63,537 bases of DNA from JAUWKC01 sp035529895 (GCA_035529895.1 DATKVV010000033.1:1-63537); one strand, 5' to 3'. Shown: positions 8,883 through 18,282, counted from the stretch's first letter. Made by a program: numbers and translations. The notes: generated by a model not told the origin, from the letters alone.

Positions 8883-8902
8883 TCAACATTTCTCCTGAAA
8901 CA

Positions 8903-9640
8903 CTAATCATCAAATCTCATGCCGTACGCATCGTGGAAGGGTTGTGTGCCGAAACTTTCATACCCCGGAGGCGCCTTGTAATTCGCACCCAGCTTGATTA
9001 TCCTTTCTTTGGCCACGTAGCCCTCGGTACCCGGTCTTTCGGGATTCTCGTATTTATCTTTTGTAACCAAATAATACCAGCTGCCGACCTGCCTTATTTC
9101 AGTTTCTATCCCAAAGGAAGCGAAATACTGCTTTACGGGCTCCAACTGGGTTCTGGTCTGATACGTCTGTATCACAATTCTGTTGTTGCCTTTTTGCTCG
9201 ACCGGTTGAGTTTTTTCAACAGGGTCCGGCGTTTTCGTTATAGCTGTCGGCGCGGGGCCTGTCGGTGCTCTCTCCGGCTCAACCGCCTTCAATGATTCTC
9301 TGGACGACTCGCTCACTTGTTTCACCTGCGAAGAACTCGTCTGGCCGAGCCGATATACGACCAGAATAAGCAGCACCAAGGCTAAAAGCACTGCTACCGC
9401 GAGCTGGTACGGGACCGAAATCTCGATTCTGCCGGCACTAAACTGAAAGGTTCTCGGCCTTGTTGGCCAGTAAGAAGGCCTTTCAGCAATCTCCATACCA
9501 GACGCTGGTACCATTGACTCATCTTTACCGGAGTCCAACTGCTCAGGATGTGAGTCTTCTGGCGCCCTGCCGATAGTCGGCTTAAGCCGAGACTGGCCGA
9601 TGACCTCATAAAGAGCCTTTTTTTTGCGATAACGTGCCAT
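8903..9640 (-). CDS. Membrane-anchored SPOR-like domain protein
   Basis: The 245-residue protein has a basic cytoplasmic head (MARYRKKKALYEVIGQSRLK), one transmembrane helix near residues 97-116 (LAVAVLLALVLLILVVYRLG), a Ser/Pro/Thr-rich linker and a C-terminal domain starting RIVIQTYQTRTQLEPVKQYF. That domain looks like a SPOR (peptidoglycan-binding) fold, with alternating strand-helix pattern and a G-I-E-T-E-I motif. I start at the ATG 9640; the frame can extend to 9739, but the extra 33 residues look unlike coding sequence. It is probably an envelope or division-site protein. Topology is inferred from positive residues before the helix. Confidence 0.7.
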   Translation of the reverse strand: MARYRKKKALYEVIGQSRLKPTIGRAPEDSHPEQLDSGKDESMVPASGMEIAERPSYWPTRPRTFQFSAGRIEISVPYQLAVAVLLALVLLILVVYRLGQTSSSQVKQVSESSRESLKAVEPERAPTGPAPTAITKTPDPVEKTQPVEQKGNNRIVIQTYQTRTQLEPVKQYFASFGIETEIRQVGSWYYLVTKDKYENPERPGTEGYVAKERIIKLGANYKAPPGYESFGTQPFHDAYGMRFDD

Positions 9641-9727
9641 AGCCCTGAACCAGCCTGATTTCTTCAAACTCGGCATTTGGGCGGCGCATCCAAAGTCTGG
9701 GCATCCTGCCGATCGTCTACATATTAG

Positions 9728-9755
9728 ATTATCACGCATTCTTACAATACTTCAA
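9728..9755 (-). promoter_or_regulatory. Probable promoter of the SPOR-like/small basic protein unit
   Basis: On the minus strand TTGAAG (9755-9750) and GATAAT (9733-9728) are separated by 16 bases. Transcription would start near 9721, about 80 bases before the preferred ATG at 9640, which supports that start over the extended one. Confidence 0.4.
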
Positions 9756-9890
9756 TCTCAATTTCAATGAGAATTTGGCAATTTTGTAAGAAACATAATG
9801 GGCTGCTGCAAATCGTGGGGGCGATGTAACTCCTTTACAGCCCTCAACAAGAGAGTGTCTCGTGTCAACAGTCGTCAAGAAAATTAAAAA

Positions 9891-10173
9891 TTCTTTATCA
9901 ACATTTTGCCTGCCAGCTTCGACTTTATACTGGCTGACCTTATGCGGGTGATGGGAAGGCACCGCGGAGTTATATGAATCGCCGGTCGCATGGGCCACAG
10001 GCCTTTGCGACAAATGACTTCGGCCCTGTGTGAGGGGCGGCTATAAACAAGGATATAGGTAGGGAGAGAAAGTACGCATGCTCGGGAATACTTCAAACCT
10101 CTGCGTTTCCCGCTTCACAAACAGAAAAACCCAGGTTGCCACTATGCACTCTATAAGTTCGAAAGGGGGTGAT
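9891..10173 (+). repeat. Leader repeat copy 1: candidate structured 5' RNA
   Basis: This stretch is nearly the same as 14456-14740, and both copies sit in front of a secreted-protein start with the same spacing (about 320 bases from a shared TATAcT/TATAgT box at 9926-9931 to the start codon). Visible structure: a hairpin at 9985-10011 with arms GTCGCA/TGCGAC and an inner GGCC/GGCC, and at 10074-10112 two interleaved complementary pairs, ACGCA/TGCGT and CGGGAA/TTCCCG, which could form a pseudoknot or two mutually exclusive helices. The element ends with AAAGGGGGTGAT, close to an extended Shine-Dalgarno sequence but without a usable start. It has no plausible coding frame and matches no riboswitch I know. 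Confidence 0.65.
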
Positions 10174-10258
10174 AGGGTGGAGAGACACTGTTTTGTTAAG
10201 AATTTTGCAAGTTGAGCCATTAGAATTATTCAGCAACACTACGTTTAGGAGGTTTGTT

Positions 10259-13200
10259 ATGTGTAAGAAAATGCTTTTATTAACTGTTGTATTTGCGCTA
10301 AGTTTCGCTAACAGTGCCTATGCCGAGTGGGTAGTGCTGACCAGCGACGACTTTGAGTCGGGCTGGGGGAATTACACCGACGGCGGCGGAGACTGCTCCT
10401 TGTACACCGGTGGCACGTACGCCCACCAGGGGAGCAACGCCGCCAATATCCAGGACAACAGCGGCGTCTCCTCCTCGTTCTATCACACCAACGGCATTGA
10501 TGTTGACGGACCGGGCTACACCCAGATCAAGGTCGATTTCTGGTTCTATGCCTATAGTATGGATTCCGGAGAAGACTTCTGGGTGCAGTACTATGATGGA
10601 GGCGCCTGGCGCACTGTGGCCGACTTTGACTCTGGGGATGAATTTGTAAATGGGCAGTTTTATCATATCACTGATGTGATAATCAATGAAGGCCCTTACA
10701 ACTTCCCAACCAATATGAAGATTCGGTTCATGTGCGACGCCAGCAGCAACACGGATGATATCTACATCGATGAGGTGGTCGTTTCGGCCTGGCAGGAGGG
10801 ACCTGGTGATACGGACCCGCCGACGCCGAATCCGGCTACCTTTGCCTCGCCTCCGGCTGCGGTCAGCAGCACCGAGATTACGATGACAGCCACCACCGGC
10901 AGCGACGCCAGTCCGCCGGTCTATTACTATTTTGACGAGACATCAGGCAATCCGGGCGGCACCGACAGCGGCTGGACGACCAACCCGGTCTACAACGACA
11001 CCGGCTTGAATCCAAACACGCAGTACACTTACACGGTGCAGATGCGGGACAGCCTGCTCAACACGGGCACGGCTTCTGCCCCGGCCAGCGCAACTACTCC
11101 GCCTCTGCCCGACACGGACCCGCCGACGCCGAATCCTGCTACGTTTGCCTCGCCTCCGGCTGCGGTCAGCAGCAGCGAGATTACGATGACGGCGACAACC
11201 GGCAGCGACGTGAGCCCGCCGATCTATTACTATTTTGACGAGACTTCAGGCAATCCGGGCGGAAGTGACAGCGGCTGGACCACCAACCCTGTGTATAACG
11301 ACACCGGTTTGCAGCCCAGCACGCAGTACACCTACACGGTGCAGATGCGTGACAGCCTGCTCAACACCGGCACCGCCTCGGCGCCGGCCAATGCTACCAC
11401 CGATTCGCAACCCGCTCCCGCTTCGATACTGGCCGATGTAGGCGGATGCGGTCCTCTGCAGTCGGGATGGATAAGTCTGGCTGCCTGTGGAACTTATACC
11501 AATGTTGGCGGTACGGGTATCAGCGTGACGCTGGCGACCGGCAACCCGAGCGCCTGCGCATGTCGAAATCCGGGCGGGACGGGAACCTTAGCCGATGTCG
11601 AAGCCGACCTGCTCTTTGCCGACAACGAGAATTACACTCCGAACGCCGACTTCATTCTGACGCTGAGCAACCTGACGCCCAGCGCAAGCTATCAAGTGCT
11701 CAGCTACCATAACCGTTCGGACGAAGGCGTTACAACCATTCCCAACGTAACGGTTACGGGTGCGACGAATGTAACCAAGCCGAGCAGCATCGTCCAGGAC
11801 CATCCCATCATGGACAATCCTGCGGAAATTCTGTTTACCGCAGGTAGCGGTGATGTGGTGATCCGGTATCAAGCACCGGACGGCGGCTGTCCTGGCTGTC
11901 AGGTATTCTTCAATGGTTTTGAGCTTTACTCGACGGGCCCAACCGTAGGCTTTGAAACCGAAGCTTCCGGAGGCCTCGAAACCATCACGCCGGCTCTGAT
12001 TTCGGTTGTTGTGACCAATCCGGATGCCGGTGAAACCTACACCGTTGACTACGAAGCAACCGGCGGAACCGCCACGCCCGGCGTCGACTACACACTCAAT
12101 CCTGATACGTTGACTTTCAACCCGGGAGTGACCCAACAGAATATCAGCATCGATATTATCGACGACGGTCCCGGTGAGCCCGATGAGACGATCATCCTCA
12201 CCTTGTCGAATCCGACCGGCCTCGATGTCGTTCTGGGAGTTTCCGAACACACGTACACCATTGCCGATACCCTCCCGTCCGTCGGCTTTGATACCGCTGT
12301 GAGCAGCGGCGGCGAAAACGTTACGCCCGCTCAGATTCCGGTCAGCCTCACGCATGCGAGCGACCTGACAACGACGGTTGATTACGCAGTGACCGGCGGC
12401 GACGCCACCGGCGGCGGTGTCGACTATACCCTGCTCGGCTCCGGCACTCTGACCTTCAATCCCTACGTGGTCACCCAGAATATTGAGCTTGATGTTGTCG
12501 ATGACACGGATATCGAGGCGGCTGAGACCGTGGTGCTGACCTTGTCGAATCCGACCAACGGCGCGTTGGGCGCCATCACGGAACATACCTACACGATTCT
12601 CGACAACGAAGAAGGTCTCTACTGGGACGGTACAGTCTGGTACTATTCTCACAACCCGGCCAATTTCTTTGTGAATCTGGACGGTGATCTTGAGTGGATT
12701 CCTGAACAGGGTGGTCAGTATGTTACGCGAATTCCCGACAGAGACCTGAGCCAGCCCGGCCAGAAGGTTGAACTGAGTTACTACTATATGAGTACCGGCA
12801 AAGACGATTGTCCGCCGGACTCCTGCTACAACTGTATCTACTGCGACGATGATATAACCTGCATTGCGGGAACCAGCGACTTCCGCTTCGGGTTGTTCCA
12901 GGCGGACGGGGAATATATTACCGCAGACGGGTTTGACGTGTACAACTCGGTATTTGCGGGCTATAAAGGCTATAACTGGCGCTTTGGGCCGCATTTGCAG
13001 GCCTACCCGACCCGCTGGGTCGACTGCACAGGTGAAGTCCACAAGACCGGCAATTTCGCCAAGAAGCCCCAGAGCTCGGATAATCTGATGACCATCAATG
13101 AAGGGCTCACGGACTATATTCCGGGCTTTGAACTGCCGCCCGGCGAGTGGTCTATCATTACAATCAGTCTTGAGCGCTTATCATCGAGCAGTATTAAGAT

Positions 13201-14164
13201 GAGCATTACGCTCAACGACACAACGTACACCTGGACGGACACGTCCAGCAGCGAGCAGCCCACGATGATAGACGTCTTCGGCGTCCACATGCGAAACGGC
13301 CGGCCTTACTGGCAGTTGGTCCTGGGCTCGACCACCGGGCCGGACAACAATCCGCCCTCACCGGATCCGATGACCTGGGCAACGACGCCATACGGCTCCA
13401 GTTCGACCGCGGTTACCATGGTTGCAACCACAGCTACCGACGTCAGCGGCGTTGAATACTTCTTTGAGTGCACCGCAGGAGCCGGTCATGACAGCGGCTG
13501 GCAGGACAGCACCATTTACGTCGATACAGGCCTGCAGCCCAGCACCAGTTACACTTACAGGGTCATGGCGCGGGATAAGAGCGCCAACCAGAACCCGACC
13601 GGATGGTCGACCGAGGAGACAGGCACAACGCTTGCTTCTGAACCGTCGAAAATCGCACCCACCGCCATCACCACCACCTGTTCTTCGGTCAACTACCAGC
13701 TTGAAGGCTATTACACCTCGAATGAGAACGGACTTACCGGCGACCTGCACACCAACCTGATCGGCTCGAATCCCGCTGTCCCTCCGCCTCCGGGCGACGG
13801 CACAATGTGGCTGTCAAACGGTATTTCCGGCGAATGGATCAAGTACGAGTTCGACCAGATTTACACGCTAACCACTATGTGGGTCTGGAACTACAACCAG
13901 GATGTAACTGGACAGGGTGATCTGCGGGTCAATCGCGGCTTCAAGGATTGCACCATCGAGTACTCCACCAACGGTACGAGTTGGACCCAGCTCGGCGGTA
14001 CGCACACCTTCGCTATTGCCGACGGCTCGCCGACCTACGCCCACAATACCGAAGTCTCCTTCGGCAACGTCGACGCTAAGTTCGTCAGGCTTACTTGCAT
14101 CAGCAACCATGGCGGCACCTCGGCAGGCCTGAGCGAAGTCCGCTTTTATCACGCGGGACCTTGA
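10259..14164 (+). CDS. Secreted modular protein with FN3-like, Y-H-N, Calx-beta and discoidin-like domains
   Basis: The 1301-residue protein starts at the ATG preceded by TTTAGGAGG and has a signal peptide ending ANSAYA (about residue 22). Modules in order: an N-terminal beta domain (23-180), two nearly identical fibronectin-III-like repeats (184-284, 285-382), a Y-H-N module (385-560, motif VLSYHNRSDEG), two Calx-beta domains (562-672, 673-785, with D-Y-T-L and LTLSNPT motifs), a beta-rich lectin-like domain (786-1022), a third FN3-like repeat (1028-1124) and a C-terminal F5/8 type C (discoidin-like) domain (1130-1301). No catalytic domain is recognisable, so it is probably a carbohydrate- or surface-binding protein. 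The module borders are approximate. Confidence 0.85.
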   Translation: MCKKMLLLTVVFALSFANSAYAEWVVLTSDDFESGWGNYTDGGGDCSLYTGGTYAHQGSNAANIQDNSGVSSSFYHTNGIDVDGPGYTQIKVDFWFYAYSMDSGEDFWVQYYDGGAWRTVADFDSGDEFVNGQFYHITDVIINEGPYNFPTNMKIRFMCDASSNTDDIYIDEVVVSAWQEGPGDTDPPTPNPATFASPPAAVSSTEITMTATTGSDASPPVYYYFDETSGNPGGTDSGWTTNPVYNDTGLNPNTQYTYTVQMRDSLLNTGTASAPASATTPPLPDTDPPTPNPATFASPPAAVSSSEITMTATTGSDVSPPIYYYFDETSGNPGGSDSGWTTNPVYNDTGLQPSTQYTYTVQMRDSLLNTGTASAPANATTDSQPAPASILADVGGCGPLQSGWISLAACGTYTNVGGTGISVTLATGNPSACACRNPGGTGTLADVEADLLFADNENYTPNADFILTLSNLTPSASYQVLSYHNRSDEGVTTIPNVTVTGATNVTKPSSIVQDHPIMDNPAEILFTAGSGDVVIRYQAPDGGCPGCQVFFNGFELYSTGPTVGFETEASGGLETITPALISVVVTNPDAGETYTVDYEATGGTATPGVDYTLNPDTLTFNPGVTQQNISIDIIDDGPGEPDETIILTLSNPTGLDVVLGVSEHTYTIADTLPSVGFDTAVSSGGENVTPAQIPVSLTHASDLTTTVDYAVTGGDATGGGVDYTLLGSGTLTFNPYVVTQNIELDVVDDTDIEAAETVVLTLSNPTNGALGAITEHTYTILDNEEGLYWDGTVWYYSHNPANFFVNLDGDLEWIPEQGGQYVTRIPDRDLSQPGQKVELSYYYMSTGKDDCPPDSCYNCIYCDDDITCIAGTSDFRFGLFQADGEYITADGFDVYNSVFAGYKGYNWRFGPHLQAYPTRWVDCTGEVHKTGNFAKKPQSSDNLMTINEGLTDYIPGFELPPGEWSIITISLERLSSSSIKMSITLNDTTYTWTDTSSSEQPTMIDVFGVHMRNGRPYWQLVLGSTTGPDNNPPSPDPMTWATTPYGSSSTAVTMVATTATDVSGVEYFFECTAGAGHDSGWQDSTIYVDTGLQPSTSYTYRVMARDKSANQNPTGWSTEETGTTLASEPSKIAPTAITTTCSSVNYQLEGYYTSNENGLTGDLHTNLIGSNPAVPPPPGDGTMWLSNGISGEWIKYEFDQIYTLTTMWVWNYNQDVTGQGDLRVNRGFKDCTIEYSTNGTSWTQLGGTHTFAIADGSPTYAHNTEVSFGNVDAKFVRLTCISNHGGTSAGLSEVRFYHAGP
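10808..11403 (+). repeat. Tandem FN3-like coding repeat, 303-bp unit, two copies
   Basis: Two consecutive units begin at 10808 and 11111, each starting with GA(T/C)ACGGACCCGCCGACGC. Their DNA, not only the protein, is nearly identical, and both are nearly identical to 15525-16121 in the next secreted gene. Recent duplication or gene conversion is the simplest explanation. Confidence 0.85.
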
Positions 14165-14227
14165 TTCAGTTTTGTCCGCTGATTAAAGGCGGGGCTGGTT
14201 GAAGGACTTGCCGGCCGCAAGTTATTC

Positions 14228-14261
14228 GGGCCAATGGCGCCAACGCCATTGGTCCTTTTTT
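14228..14261 (+). terminator. Rho-independent terminator after the first secreted gene
   Basis: A 12-bp stem (14228-14239 with 14244-14255, one G-U pair), loop CCAA and a run of six T follow the stop codon by 64 bases. Confidence 0.9.
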
Positions 14262-14455
14262 CCCTGACGTTGCGGATGGAAAAACGTGGGTGGCCAGCGA
14301 GGAGCGTTTGGTATAACCCGTTGCCACTGTGGCAGTTGTACGTCAGGCGAAAGTGCCGTGTTCTTTAAGGACAATGGTGTTAATCTAATTGCCCGACAGC
14401 TTCCGAGGAGAACTGCGGGTCATTAATTGTCAGAAAATTTAAAAAAAATTGAAAA

Positions 14456-14740
14456 TTCTTTATCAACATTTGGGCTGTCAGCTTCGGCTTTATAGTGAGT
14501 AACCTTATGCGGGTGATGGGAAGGCGCCGCGCAGTCATATAAATCGCCGGTCGCATGGGCCACGGGCCTTTGCGACAAATGACTTGGGCCCTGTGTGAGG
14601 GGCGGCTACAAACAAGGATATAGGTCGGGAGAGAAAGTACGCATGCTCGGGAATACTTCAAACCTCTGCGTTTCCCGCTTCACAAACATAAAAACCCAAT
14701 TTGCCACTGTGTGCTTTAGTGAGTTCGAAAGGGGGTGATA
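14456..14740 (+). repeat. Leader repeat copy 2: candidate structured 5' RNA
   Basis: This is the second copy of the leader at 9891-10173. The hairpin (14550-14576) and the interleaved complementary segments (from 14639) are kept exactly, while differences cluster at both ends and in the hairpin loop (ACA to ACG). The shared TATA box reads TATAGT at 14491-14496; no clear -35 hexamer is visible in either copy. Similarity resumes downstream at the TTTTAGGAGG ribosome site and the start codon at 14817-14819. Conservation of the middle with drift at the edges argues for RNA-level function, although a recent duplication would give a similar picture. Confidence 0.65.
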
Positions 14741-14818
14741 AGGCCAGGCAGAATATTTTTTCAAATAATCTTGTGAGTTTTGTGAAAAACTTAACAACAC
14801 TTTTAGGAGGTTCAGTAT

Positions 14819-14920
14819 GTGAGAAAAAACCGGCTTACTCAATGTTTCTTTCTCGTGCTCAATCTAAGCACAGCCTTTGTGAAATTGAATATGGGGGCTG
14901 TGATTCGAGACTCTGCATGA
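14819..14920 (+). CDS. Short GTG-start reading frame, remnant signal peptide or leader peptide
   Basis: At the position matching the start of the first secreted gene, copy 2 reads AGGAGG-TTCAGT-ATG-TGA, so the expected ATG is followed at once by a stop. One base further a GTG (14819), ideally spaced from AGGAGG, opens a 33-residue frame beginning V/M-RKNRLTQCFFLVLNLST, which looks like a signal peptide and aligns at DNA level with the signal peptide of the first protein. It ends at TGA 14918-14920, about 90 bases before the next gene. It may be the frameshifted stump of a lost paralogue or a true leader peptide; I cannot tell which. Confidence 0.4.
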   Translation: MRKNRLTQCFFLVLNLSTAFVKLNMGAVIRDSA

Positions 14921-15011
14921 GATTTTATGAAGATTGAGCAACGAGATATTATTCTTGCCTAATGCGGCAATAAAAAGATTGTTGTAACTTCATTTTGGAA
15001 AGGACCTTAGG

Positions 15012-18000
15012 ATGTTAAGTACAAAGAGATTCTATTTGTTACTCGGCTGCATCCTTGTTGGCGGTCTGGCTGTGGGTCAGGCCAGAGGGGCTGACCTGTT
15101 CAGCGACGGCTTCGAGAGCGGCAACTTTACAACCGGCGGCTGGACCATACAGAACAGCTATGCCACCGTTAATACAAGGTCGGTTTACACAGGCACGTAT
15201 GGTGCAGAGGCGGCCATGACCACCTGGATAGAAAAGGCTTTAAGCACCGTAGGTTATGAGACAATTCATGTAAAGTACTACCGAGATATCAACCGCTTTG
15301 ACTCTGGTGAGTATCTTTATGTCGAGTGGTATGACGGTTCAAGCTGGAATCCCCTCGAAACCACCAACAATGGCGATTACAGCGATGGATTGCAGGACAA
15401 GGTTTGTGGTGCGGGGGCCAATGAAAACGCGAACTTCAAGCTGAGGTTCCGTACCAACGCCAACAAAAGCAATGAGTACGCATGGGTAGATGATGTGGTG
15501 GTCTCCGGCACTGGCACCGCGCCCGACACGGATCCGCCGACGCCGAATCCGGCTACGTTTGCCTCGCCTCCGGCTGCGGTCAGCAGCAGCGAGATTACTA
15601 TGACGGCGACAACCGGCAGCGACGCCAGCCCGCCGGTCTATTACTACTTTGACGAGACTTCAGAGAATCCGGGCGGCACCGACAGCGGCTGGACGACCAA
15701 CCCGGTCTATAACGACACCGGCCTGAATCCAAACACGCAGTACACTTACACTGTGCAGATGCGGGACAGCCTGCTCAACACGGGCACGGTTTCTGCTCCC
15801 GCCAGCGCAACTACTCCGCCTCTGCCCGACACCGACCCGCCGACGCCGAATCCTGCTACGTTTGCCTCGCCTCCGGTTGCGGTCAGCAGCAGCGAGATTA
15901 CGATGACCGCAACAACCGGCAGCGATGCGAGCCCGCCGGTCTATTACTACTTCGACGAGACTTCAGAGAATCCGGGCGGCACCGACAGCGGCTGGACCAC
16001 AAACCCGGTTTATAACGATACCGGTTTGCAGCCCAGCACGCAGTACACCTACACGGTGCAGATGCGGGACAGCCTGCTCAACACGGGCACGGTTTCTGCT
16101 CCCGCCAGCGCAACTACGAATCAGGCGCCCACTGTACCTATACTACAGGTAGATACCGGTAGTTGCGGTCCCCTGCAGACAGGCTGGATAAGTCTGGGTA
16201 GCTGTGGCACCTTTACCAATGTAGGCGGCACAGGTATTGACGTGCTGCTGGCGACCGGCAACCCGGGCGCCTGCGAGTGCCGCAACCCCGGCGGCAGCGG
16301 AACGCTGGCAAATGTCGAGGCGGACCTGCTTTTTGCCAACGACGAGAATTACACTCCGAACGCTGACTTCATTCTGACGCTACGCAACCTGACTCCCGGC
16401 ACAAACTACACCGTCTATAGCTATCACAACCGCTCCGACGAAGGCGACACGACCATTCCCAACGTCACCGTCACCGGGGCGACCAACGTCACCAAACCGG
16501 CCACTATTTTGCAGAGTCATGCCATTATGGACAACCCTGCAGAGATCACCTTTACCGCCGGCGCCGGTGACGTGGTTATCAGGTATCAGGGCCCGGACGG
16601 CGGATGTGCCGGCTGCCAGGCGTTCTTTAACGGCTTCGAACTCTATGGCGGCGGCGCCACTATTCAGTTCCAATCGGCCTCCTCGGGTGCTCTGGAGAGC
16701 GTAACTCCGGCGCAGATTCCGGTCATTCTGAGCAATGCTGAGACAGGGCAAACCTACACCGTGGACTACGCGCCGACCGGAGGCACGGCCCAGGGCGGCG
16801 GGGTGGATTACACCCTGAACCCCGGAACGTTGACCTTCCTTCCCGATAGCACACTGGAAAACATCAGCATTGACATTGTGAATGACGGCCAGGACGAAGA
16901 GGACGAGACGATTGTCATAACGCTCTCGAATCCCACCGGCCCCGATGTGGTGCTGGGAGACCCGATTCAGCACACCTATACGATTCAAGACCCCAGGCCG
17001 ACAGTCGAATTCGACCAGGCCAGCGGCAGCGGCATGGAGGATGTTACGCCGGTTTATGTCGCGGTAAGCCTTTCCGCCCCGGCCACGGAGACGACTACGG
17101 TGGACTATGCTGTAATTGGCGGCACGGCCACCGGCGGCGGCGTCGACTACACGCTTAACCCTGGAACCCTGACCTTCAACATAAACGATGTGACTAAAAA
17201 CATCGTTATCGACATTATCTCCGATTCGAATGACCAGGAACCGGCCGAGACCATCATAATCGGGCTGTCGAATCCGACCCATGCCAAGCTCGGTGCTCAG
17301 ACGCAGTACACCTACACGATTCTGTCACAGATGATACACCTGAAAGTCGACTTCGCTCAGGTGCACTGTCCGGATACCGCCACCATAAGGACCGAAACGG
17401 CGAAACCGGGCTGGTGGCACTGGGCAACAGGGCGCTGGGCCGATATGTACGCCCACGACTGTGCCTGGGCCTGTGAGCAGTTTCCCTGTCCTGACGGCAT
17501 CGACGGCACCGGCATTACTGCGGCCGTTACTCTCATTCTTGAGGGTGACCTCGGCATGAAGGTGGCCGGTTTGACCGGAGCATTGGGAGGCGGCGTCTGC
17601 CCGACAGGCTCACCGATTTACGAGCCCATTTGCAATACCTGGCTGCAGTGCATCGACTGGCCGGAGATAGAATGGGGCTCTATCCAGCTCGTGTTCCATA
17701 ATCTACCGGCGGGCGAATGGGAGCTCTACAGCTACCACAACCACTTCGGCTGCTATAGAGAAGACCCAGGGGAATATACTCCGGTAACCTGCGACTGCCT
17801 GTGCAATCCCGCACCTCCGATGCCGGAAGTCAGGGCCATGTCCTGCAAGGCGGCAAGAGAGCTGCCTTATCAGCAAATAGACTCCTGGAGCAAACTGTTC
17901 CCCGGGATTGACTGGACCAATGGTCCCTGGCCTGAAGGCGTTGTTTCACTACTGGAGGCCTACAACGTGCAGCCGCAACAGGTTACTACCGATGCCGAGC

Positions 18001-18161
18001 TTGTTCCGTCGCTTATCAGGTTCACAACCGATGGCTCTCCGGTGCTGGTTCTGTATAAGGCCGGCTGCTGTGAGCCTGACCCGGTTCGTCCCACGCGTGT
18101 CGGCGGACGCGGCATACTCAACGCTTTCGAGCTTATATACGTAGGCGGAGGTGCGCCTTAG
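15012..18161 (+). CDS. Secreted modular protein with FN3-like, Calx-beta and two Y-H-N modules
   Basis: The 1049-residue protein has a signal peptide (MLSTKRFYLLLGCILVGGL, cleavage near residue 26) and GGAAAGGA 9 bases before the ATG. Modules: an N-terminal beta domain beginning DGFESGNF (27-170), two FN3-like repeats (172-272, 273-370), a short Y-H-N module (375-547, VYSYHNRSDEG), two Calx-beta domains (551-660, 663-772) and a long, cysteine-rich Y-H-N module (774-1049; motifs KPGWWHWATGRWAD, LYSYHNHF and RGILNAFEL). It is a close paralogue of the upstream protein over its first 770 residues, with a different C-terminus. No enzyme domain is seen; surface or glycan binding is the likely role. 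Confidence 0.85.
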   Translation: MLSTKRFYLLLGCILVGGLAVGQARGADLFSDGFESGNFTTGGWTIQNSYATVNTRSVYTGTYGAEAAMTTWIEKALSTVGYETIHVKYYRDINRFDSGEYLYVEWYDGSSWNPLETTNNGDYSDGLQDKVCGAGANENANFKLRFRTNANKSNEYAWVDDVVVSGTGTAPDTDPPTPNPATFASPPAAVSSSEITMTATTGSDASPPVYYYFDETSENPGGTDSGWTTNPVYNDTGLNPNTQYTYTVQMRDSLLNTGTVSAPASATTPPLPDTDPPTPNPATFASPPVAVSSSEITMTATTGSDASPPVYYYFDETSENPGGTDSGWTTNPVYNDTGLQPSTQYTYTVQMRDSLLNTGTVSAPASATTNQAPTVPILQVDTGSCGPLQTGWISLGSCGTFTNVGGTGIDVLLATGNPGACECRNPGGSGTLANVEADLLFANDENYTPNADFILTLRNLTPGTNYTVYSYHNRSDEGDTTIPNVTVTGATNVTKPATILQSHAIMDNPAEITFTAGAGDVVIRYQGPDGGCAGCQAFFNGFELYGGGATIQFQSASSGALESVTPAQIPVILSNAETGQTYTVDYAPTGGTAQGGGVDYTLNPGTLTFLPDSTLENISIDIVNDGQDEEDETIVITLSNPTGPDVVLGDPIQHTYTIQDPRPTVEFDQASGSGMEDVTPVYVAVSLSAPATETTTVDYAVIGGTATGGGVDYTLNPGTLTFNINDVTKNIVIDIISDSNDQEPAETIIIGLSNPTHAKLGAQTQYTYTILSQMIHLKVDFAQVHCPDTATIRTETAKPGWWHWATGRWADMYAHDCAWACEQFPCPDGIDGTGITAAVTLILEGDLGMKVAGLTGALGGGVCPTGSPIYEPICNTWLQCIDWPEIEWGSIQLVFHNLPAGEWELYSYHNHFGCYREDPGEYTPVTCDCLCNPAPPMPEVRAMSCKAARELPYQQIDSWSKLFPGIDWTNGPWPEGVVSLLEAYNVQPQQVTTDAELVPSLIRFTTDGSPVLVLYKAGCCEPDPVRPTRVGGRGILNAFELIYVGGGAP
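15525..16121 (+). repeat. Tandem FN3-like coding repeat, 303-bp unit, two copies
   Basis: Units start at 15525 and 15828 and are almost the same DNA as the pair at 10808-11403. Small shared differences within this gene (for example TCAGAG for TCAGGC) suggest homogenisation inside each gene after the duplication. Confidence 0.85.
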
Positions 18162-18244
18162 CGAAGCGTGTCTCTGCCGCGCAGCTTGATGATGGGCATG
18201 CGGCTGGCATGAAGCCAGGAGTATGTTTGCAGCCGTGATAGTTT

Positions 18245-18282
18245 CAGGGCCAACGGCGTAAAAGTCGTTGGCCCTGCTTTTG
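18245..18282 (+). terminator. Rho-independent terminator after the second secreted gene
   Basis: Stem CAGGGCCAACG (18245-18255) pairs perfectly with CGTTGGCCCTG (18266-18276) around a 10-base loop, followed by CTTTTG. The stop codon is about 85 bases upstream. Confidence 0.85.

Noticed and set aside
9891..10173. Leader repeat as a cyclic di-GMP (GEMM) or other known riboswitch
   Set aside because: The conserved core bases of GEMM-I (GGCAAACC, GACGCAAAGCC) are not present and I could not match other classes.
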